Positions 6,431 through 10,293 of a DNA stretch of 10,293 nucleotides are shown here, in pieces. Under the pieces are notes generated by a model. It did no database searches. It was not told the origin of the DNA and saw only the letters and a list, made by a program, of their open reading frames with translations. A program made the position numbers and the translations under genes. Each line of letters starts with the position of its first letter. Positions within the stretch are counted from its first letter, which is position 1. Source of the DNA: Acidiferrobacteraceae bacterium (lineage in GTDB: Bacteria > Pseudomonadota > Gammaproteobacteria > Arenicellales > UBA868); the NCBI GenBank assembly GCA_002731295.1, contig PCBE01000029.1:3413-13705 (forward strand), in the 5' to 3' direction.

Positions 6431-6670
6431 GATGGTTTAGCTGAAATACTGAAACCCAATGACATTAATGATGACAGTCTGGTGACACGAGATATTGAAA
6501 AGGCCGTCAACTGGTCCTTTGGCAATTACATATTTAATTGTGACTGGGATATCATGGCCAGCACTACCAAGGCCCGGCAGCATGGATTTGAATCATTTGA
6601 GGACAGCGAACACATGTTTTCGCGAATACTGACTGAAATGGCAGAAACACGCATGGTCCCGCCGTTGTAG
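6431..6670 (+). pseudogene. C-terminal remnant of an NAD-dependent epimerase/SDR-like gene
   Basis: An 80-codon open frame follows a stop codon at 6428-6430 and ends with TAG at 6668-6670. It has no ATG start; the only normal start codon is a GTG at 6482 with no ribosome site. The translated text NWSFGNYIFNCDWDIMAST, then TKARQHGF, then DSEHMFSRIL.EM...RMVPP recalls, from memory, the C-terminal tail of extended SDR (NAD-dependent epimerase/dehydratase) proteins of about 330-350 residues, with their 'KAR..GFH...D...MF..L......IP' pattern. The N-terminal Rossmann part with its GxxGxxG motif is missing and no likeness continues upstream, where the divergent dehydrogenase gene begins. It is therefore read as a 5'-truncated relic. 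It lies just ahead of the amidohydrolase gene on the same strand, so the intact ancestor may have been part of that operon. It could still be translated as a small protein. Family naming is moderate, relic status fairly likely. Confidence 0.5.
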
Positions 6671-6694
6671 GCACTCAGTTTGGAAAAGATCATG

Positions 6695-6700
6695 AAGGAG
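6695..6700 (+). promoter_or_regulatory. Ribosome binding site of the amidohydrolase gene
   Basis: AAGGAG lies 10 bases before the ATG at 6711. It settles that start; another ATG four bases later is in a different frame. Confidence 0.8.
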
Positions 6701-6710
6701 AACCCTGCAC

Positions 6711-8423
6711 ATGCATGACCTGGTGATTCGAAATGCGAATGTCGTGGATGGACTCGGTAACGATCCTGTTGCTGCTGATGTTGCTGTCAGCAATGGACGG
6801 TTCACAGCGATTGGACAAATCGTGGGTGAAGCAACCCGGACACTCGATGCAGCAGGGCTCACACTGGCGCCGGGTATTGTAGACCTGCACACCCATTACG
6901 ATGCTCAGATCACCTGGGACGCAACTCTATCCCCATCACCGTCATTGGGCGTAACCAGTGCAGTCATCGGTAACTGCGGGTTCGGGATCGTGCCTTCCCC
7001 ACCGGCAGTGCGCGACCTTATTCTGAGAAATCTCTCCGTTGTGGAAGGTATGGACCTGGATTCTCTTCGTAGCGGCGTCAACTGGGCATTTGAGAGTTTC
7101 GGCAGCTACATGGATGCGCTGCGCTCGATCGCGCCTTACATCAACGTCGCAGTACTGGCTGGACATTCTGTGATTCGCACAGCGGTGATGGGCGAAGATG
7201 CCTCCAGTCGAAGTGAAGCGACAACAGAAGAACTTTCGGCCATGTGTTCGATGGTTAGAGAGGCTATGGACCAAGGAGCCGTGGGTTTCGCGAGTTCCTA
7301 TTCTCTGAATCATTCCGGCTATGCTGGTGTTCCTATGCCCTCAACCATTACACCGTGGTCTGAGTTCGATACGCTGGTTGGTGCGATGTCTCAGCATGAC
7401 CATGGCATCGTTCAACTCGCTTCTGGCGTACGGACTGTGGATGAACTGGAAGAACTGTCAGTCAATCACAATCGAGCTGTGTTCCAGTCCACAGGAATGG
7501 CCATGTTCAACGAACAGGAACCTGATCGGGCGATTCAGATCTTTGAAGCCTGTAAAGCTGCCAATTCAAGAGGGCAACAGGTTTACGTCCAGATTCCCTG
7601 TCAGCCACTGTCGTTCGATTTCACGATGGCCAATGCCTATCCGTTTTACAGCCACGATGCCTTCGGAGCTATAAAAGCCTGTCATCCAGATGAATTAAAA
7701 AACATATTTTCTGATAACGATTTTCGTGACCGTTTCCGAAGCAGTCTGCAAAATCCCCGGCCAGGGATGATATTCCAGGGCAACTGGAATCGGGTTACGG
7801 TTGCTATACCGGCCTTAGAGAAGAATGCCCATCTTGCGAATCAGACCATTGAGTCGATTGCCCGCAATCAGGGTACTGACCCTCTGGATGTGATTATGGA
7901 CTTGAGCCTCGAAGAGGATCTCAAGACAACCTTTATCGGCCAGTTTCTGAACGTTGGCGATGACGGTGTCGCTGAGCTGCTGCGGCACGAGTCAGGCGTC
8001 GTATCACTCAGTGACGCGGGCGCACATCTGGTATTTATGTGTGATGCCGGATTTGGACTGCACTTTCTGGGCAAATGGGTTCGCGAACGGGGTGATTTCT
8101 CGTTGGCCCAAGCGATTCAGCGACTGACCAGTCATCCCGCAGATCTCTACGGTCTGATCGACAGAGGTCGGATTCAACCCGGCGCACACGCCGATATGAT
8201 GTTATTTGATCCCGAAAAGGTGGGCGTTACCTCTGCAGAAAGAACCCACGACCTACCTGGTGGTGGCCCACGAACCATCCGCCGGCCCGTAGGATTACAC
8301 AGCGTTTTTGTGAATGGTATTGAGGTGTTTGACGGCAAAGACTACGTCGAGCACACCAGCGGCCCGGGACATATTCTCGATCGCTTTCAACTTTCCAAAA
8401 ACAATCACTCACCTTCAACCTGA
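6711..8423 (+). CDS. N-acyl-D-amino-acid deacylase-type amidohydrolase (D-aminoacylase family)
   Basis: A 570-residue amidohydrolase-superfamily protein resembling the D-aminoacylase group. It opens with the small beta domain (HDLVIRNANVVDG...LDAAGL.LAPGIVDLHTHYD), places the metal-binding HxH at H60 and H62 and the metal cysteine at C89 in IGNCGFG, and has the catalytic aspartate D435 in SLSDAGAHL. The C-terminal LTSHPADLYGLIDRGRIQPGAHADMMLFD (472-500) is also typical. The mid-barrel histidines that D-aminoacylase uses for its second metal contacts are not found at the matching places: the segment reads AVFQSTG, and the later one VYVQIPCQ. Metal use and substrate may therefore differ. Such enzymes hydrolyse amide bonds of N-acylated D-amino acids or related cyclic or carbamoyl compounds in the cytoplasm. 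Its stop codon touches the ribosome site of the cupin gene, showing a tight operon. No signal peptide is seen. Confidence 0.92.
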   Translation: MHDLVIRNANVVDGLGNDPVAADVAVSNGRFTAIGQIVGEATRTLDAAGLTLAPGIVDLHTHYDAQITWDATLSPSPSLGVTSAVIGNCGFGIVPSPPAVRDLILRNLSVVEGMDLDSLRSGVNWAFESFGSYMDALRSIAPYINVAVLAGHSVIRTAVMGEDASSRSEATTEELSAMCSMVREAMDQGAVGFASSYSLNHSGYAGVPMPSTITPWSEFDTLVGAMSQHDHGIVQLASGVRTVDELEELSVNHNRAVFQSTGMAMFNEQEPDRAIQIFEACKAANSRGQQVYVQIPCQPLSFDFTMANAYPFYSHDAFGAIKACHPDELKNIFSDNDFRDRFRSSLQNPRPGMIFQGNWNRVTVAIPALEKNAHLANQTIESIARNQGTDPLDVIMDLSLEEDLKTTFIGQFLNVGDDGVAELLRHESGVVSLSDAGAHLVFMCDAGFGLHFLGKWVRERGDFSLAQAIQRLTSHPADLYGLIDRGRIQPGAHADMMLFDPEKVGVTSAERTHDLPGGGPRTIRRPVGLHSVFVNGIEVFDGKDYVEHTSGPGHILDRFQLSKNNHSPST

Positions 8424-8432
8424 AGGAGGCCC

Positions 8433-8861
8433 ATGACCGCACTGACTCCAAACATCGCCGGACACCAGGACCTAAGCCAATTCGCGTCTCGCTTTGTCGA
8501 TGTCGAGGCTTTGGCATGGCAGCCGTCTAAATTCGATGGCGTAGAATTCAAAACACTGCTGATTGATCCGGACACTGGCATCCTCACTGCTCTGGTGCGG
8601 ATGGCACCGGGTGCTGTCCTTCCTGACCACGAACACGTAGAAATCGAACAGAGCTACATTCTTTCCGGGCGTCTGGTAGATGAAGATGGTGAAGTTACGT
8701 CCGGTAATTTTGTCTGGCGCCCCTCTGGAAGCCGCCATTCCGCTCACGCACCGGACGGTGCACTGATACTTGCAATCTTCTTAAAACCCAATCGCTTCTA
8801 TAACAGTGATGGCTCACAGACCGATATGCTGGGCCGTGACTACGACACCACATGGGGCTGA
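8433..8861 (+). CDS. ChrR-like cupin domain protein
   Basis: A 142-residue single cupin. The first cupin motif holds the metal ligands H66, H68 and E72 (PDHEHVEIEQSYILSGR, 65-80), and the second holds H102 in WRPSGSRHSAH (95-105), so a complete 3-His/1-Glu site is present. The shape 'G..LP.HEH...EQ.Y.LSG...D' is that of the ChrR-like and acetylacetone/dihydroxyacetophenone dioxygenase-like cupins. Possible roles are a small dioxygenase, an isomerase, or a sensor; the sequence does not decide. AAGGAGG at 8423-8429 overlaps the amidohydrolase stop codon and sits only three bases before the ATG, which points to translational coupling with that gene and a shared pathway. The gene converges on the permease genes with 54 bases between stop codons and no clear terminator. 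Confidence 0.9.
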   Translation: MTALTPNIAGHQDLSQFASRFVDVEALAWQPSKFDGVEFKTLLIDPDTGILTALVRMAPGAVLPDHEHVEIEQSYILSGRLVDEDGEVTSGNFVWRPSGSRHSAHAPDGALILAIFLKPNRFYNSDGSQTDMLGRDYDTTWG

Positions 8862-8915
8862 GTAGATCGCGGCATACCGTTATTTGTCAGCCAAAACCAG
8901 CTCGATTCTTTTGAT

Positions 8916-9674
8916 TTATTCTTCTCGAGGACGCAGGTGACCCAACCAGTATTTCTCCCAGACCCGAAAGCCTTGACTGATGAGAAACACCAGTACCATG
9001 TAGAACAGCATTGCGGTGATGAACCCTTCATAGGCCAAATAATAGCGCCCGTTCAACCAGCGGCCCACGCCTAAAATATCCTGCAGCGTGATCGTGCTGA
9101 GCACCACCGAACTGTGCAACATGAAGATCACTTCATTCGAATAGGCCGGCAGGGCCCGTCGGAAAGCGCTGGGCAAAACGATACGCCACATTAACTTTAC
9201 TGGCGACATGCCGCATGCCCGACCCGCTTCAACTTCGCCGTGGGGTGTGTTCTCAATGGCACCACGAAGAAATTCAGTGGTGTAGCCGGCCGTGTTGAGG
9301 CTGAATGTGATCAAAGCACACCACCAGGCATTGGAAAGTATAGGCCGCCACAGAAAACTGTCGCGTACAAAGTCAAACTGAGCAAGGCCGTAATAGATGA
9401 GATAGGTCTGTACCAGCAGCGGCGTACCTCGAAAAAAATAGGTGAACGCCCAGATTGGTCCATTGAACCAACGCAAGCGGTAGGCCCGGGCGACCGCCAG
9501 CGGCACCGCCATTACACCGCCAATCAGCAAGGATAACGCTGTGATTTGAAGCGTGAGCAACGAACCATAGAGAAACTTGTCGATATGATCAGCGATGAGC
9601 ATGAAATCCAGCGGCGAATAATTCTCGCTGACATGAACAAGATACTCTACAAGTGTTCGCTCAGGCTGGGCCAT
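8916..9674 (-). CDS. Polar amino acid ABC transporter permease, HisM-like
   Basis: A 252-residue inner-membrane permease of the His/Glu/Gln/Arg/opine importer family (3.A.1.3), with about five hydrophobic segments: roughly residues 37-62, 74-98, 115-131, 183-203 and 217-236. The cytoplasmic EAA loop that docks the ATPase is GEVEAGRACGMSPVKLMWRI (146-165). The early FRGTPLLVQTYLIYYGL (81-97) is a strong marker of the HisM/ArtM-type subunits. ATG at 9674 is chosen because AGGA lies 8 bases upstream and because it follows the HisQ-like gene stop after only 4 bases; an upstream in-frame start at 9734 would overlap that gene by 56 bases. It forms a heterodimer with the HisQ-like protein. The substrate could be a basic, acidic or other polar amino acid; the nearby amidohydrolase suggests an amino acid derivative, as inference. 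Confidence 0.95.
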   Translation of the reverse strand: MAQPERTLVEYLVHVSENYSPLDFMLIADHIDKFLYGSLLTLQITALSLLIGGVMAVPLAVARAYRLRWFNGPIWAFTYFFRGTPLLVQTYLIYYGLAQFDFVRDSFLWRPILSNAWWCALITFSLNTAGYTTEFLRGAIENTPHGEVEAGRACGMSPVKLMWRIVLPSAFRRALPAYSNEVIFMLHSSVVLSTITLQDILGVGRWLNGRYYLAYEGFITAMLFYMVLVFLISQGFRVWEKYWLGHLRPREE

Positions 9675-9678
9675 AAGA

Positions 9679-10293
9679 TTAATCCTGTCGCACACCGGCA
9701 CTGTAGCGCCTGTCCAACCAACGCAGGCCAACATCTGAAAAGGCAGTGAGTATTAGGTAGATAACCAGAACGGCAAACATGAATGAGAACGGTTCGCGCA
9801 CCGAACGGCCGGCAGTGGATGCGTTCCACACCAGATCATGTAAGCCAATCACAGAGACGAGGGCAGTAGCCTTGATCAGTACCAGCCAATTATTGGTAAA
9901 ACTGGGCATCGCGTGGCGTACCATCTGGGGCCAGGTGATACGATGGAAGATAGTGAGCGGTGTCATCCCGCAGGAAATACCTGCCTCGATCTGACCTCTT
10001 GGGATAGCAAGAATCGCGCCGCGGAAGGTCTCCGTCATGTAGGCGCCAAATACAAATCCTATCGATCCGACGCCGGCTGTAAACTGGTTAATCTCAATGT
10101 AGTCCCAGAGCCCTGTTACCGAACCGAGGTCATTGAATATCTGCTGTCCACCGTAGAACAGCAACATCATCAGAACAAGATCGGGGACACCGCGGACCAG
10201 GGTGGTGTAAGCATTGGCTAGACGTTGCGAAACAGGATTTCGTGCCAGCTTAGCCAAGGCCCCGGCAAGGCCCAACAACACTGATAACAGCAG
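9679..10293 (-). CDS. Polar amino acid ABC transporter permease, HisQ-like (5' end outside window)
   Basis: The 204 visible residues are the HisQ-type partner of the permease just downstream, running off the right edge without a start; the open frame continues through the last base, so the GTG at 10281 is not the start. By comparison with HisQ, roughly the first 20-30 residues are missing. The family signature TTLVRGVPDLVLMMLLFYGG is visible near residues 31-50. The EAA loop appears as IPRGQIEAGISCGMTPL (about 97-113), and the C-terminal hydrophobic segment is followed by a short basic tail. HisQ and HisM-like proteins form the membrane channel of the importer. The two genes are separated by only 4 bases. 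The ATPase and periplasmic binding-protein genes are not seen downstream of the pair and presumably lie beyond the right edge, upstream of this gene. Confidence 0.94.
   Translation of the reverse strand: MLLSVLLGLAGALAKLARNPVSQRLANAYTTLVRGVPDLVLMMLLFYGGQQIFNDLGSVTGLWDYIEINQFTAGVGSIGFVFGAYMTETFRGAILAIPRGQIEAGISCGMTPLTIFHRITWPQMVRHAMPSFTNNWLVLIKATALVSVIGLHDLVWNASTAGRSVREPFSFMFAVLVIYLILTAFSDVGLRWLDRRYSAGVRQD
9683..9686 (-). promoter_or_regulatory. Ribosome binding site deciding the HisM-like start
   Basis: AGGA on the minus strand, 8 bases before the ATG at 9674 and just inside the 3' end of the HisQ-like gene. It favours this start over the longer one at 9734. Confidence 0.6.

Noticed and set aside
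8862..8915. Shared terminator between the cupin and the converging permease gene
   Set aside because: There is a T-rich patch near 8906-8922 but no convincing stem next to it on either strand.
10279..10281. GTG at the right end as the start of the HisQ-like gene
   Set aside because: The frame stays open and hydrophobic to the window edge, and the protein would lack its expected N-terminal membrane segment.

Overview
The window looks like a chromosomal segment of a Gram-negative proteobacterium. Evidence for this is a mid-range GC content with dense short-spaced genes, Shine-Dalgarno sites of the AAGGAG type, binding-protein-dependent ABC permeases of the His/Arg type, an Lrp/AsnC regulator and a rich acyl-CoA gene set. 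The sequence alone does not identify the genus. A marine or soil heterotroph that feeds on amino-acid-like and acyl compounds would fit. No rRNA, tRNA, CRISPR array, insertion sequence or phage gene was seen.

Left part (1-2528): the 3' end of a PotA-type ABC ATPase gene is followed by an exported SNase-fold protein that has lost the nuclease catalytic residues. A single-domain rhodanese lies on the minus strand. It is separated from a divergent Lrp/AsnC regulator by an AT-rich control region that contains a 15-bp inverted repeat and repeated half-sites.

Middle part (2597-6326): four genes of acyl-CoA metabolism. These are a PaaI-like hotdog thioesterase (-), an ECHDC3-like crotonase-fold protein (+), a class III (CaiB/BaiF) CoA-transferase (-) and an acyl-CoA dehydrogenase (-). 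The last two probably form one transcription unit.

Right part (6327-10293): an intergenic region carries a perfect 9-bp inverted repeat whose two arms each contain a -10-like hexamer, followed by a decayed C-terminal fragment of what looks like an NAD-dependent epimerase/SDR gene. Next comes a tight two-gene operon, a D-aminoacylase-type amidohydrolase and a ChrR-like cupin. It converges on two overlapping-style permease genes of a polar amino acid ABC importer (HisM-like and a partial HisQ-like); their ATPase and binding-protein genes must lie outside the window.

Taken together, the window reads as an uptake-and-catabolism neighbourhood. A plausible but unproven scheme is import of an amino acid or derivative, amide hydrolysis by the amidohydrolase, CoA activation by CoA transfer, oxidation by the acyl-CoA dehydrogenase, and handling of the products by the crotonase-fold protein and the thioesterase, with Lrp-type control by an amino acid signal.
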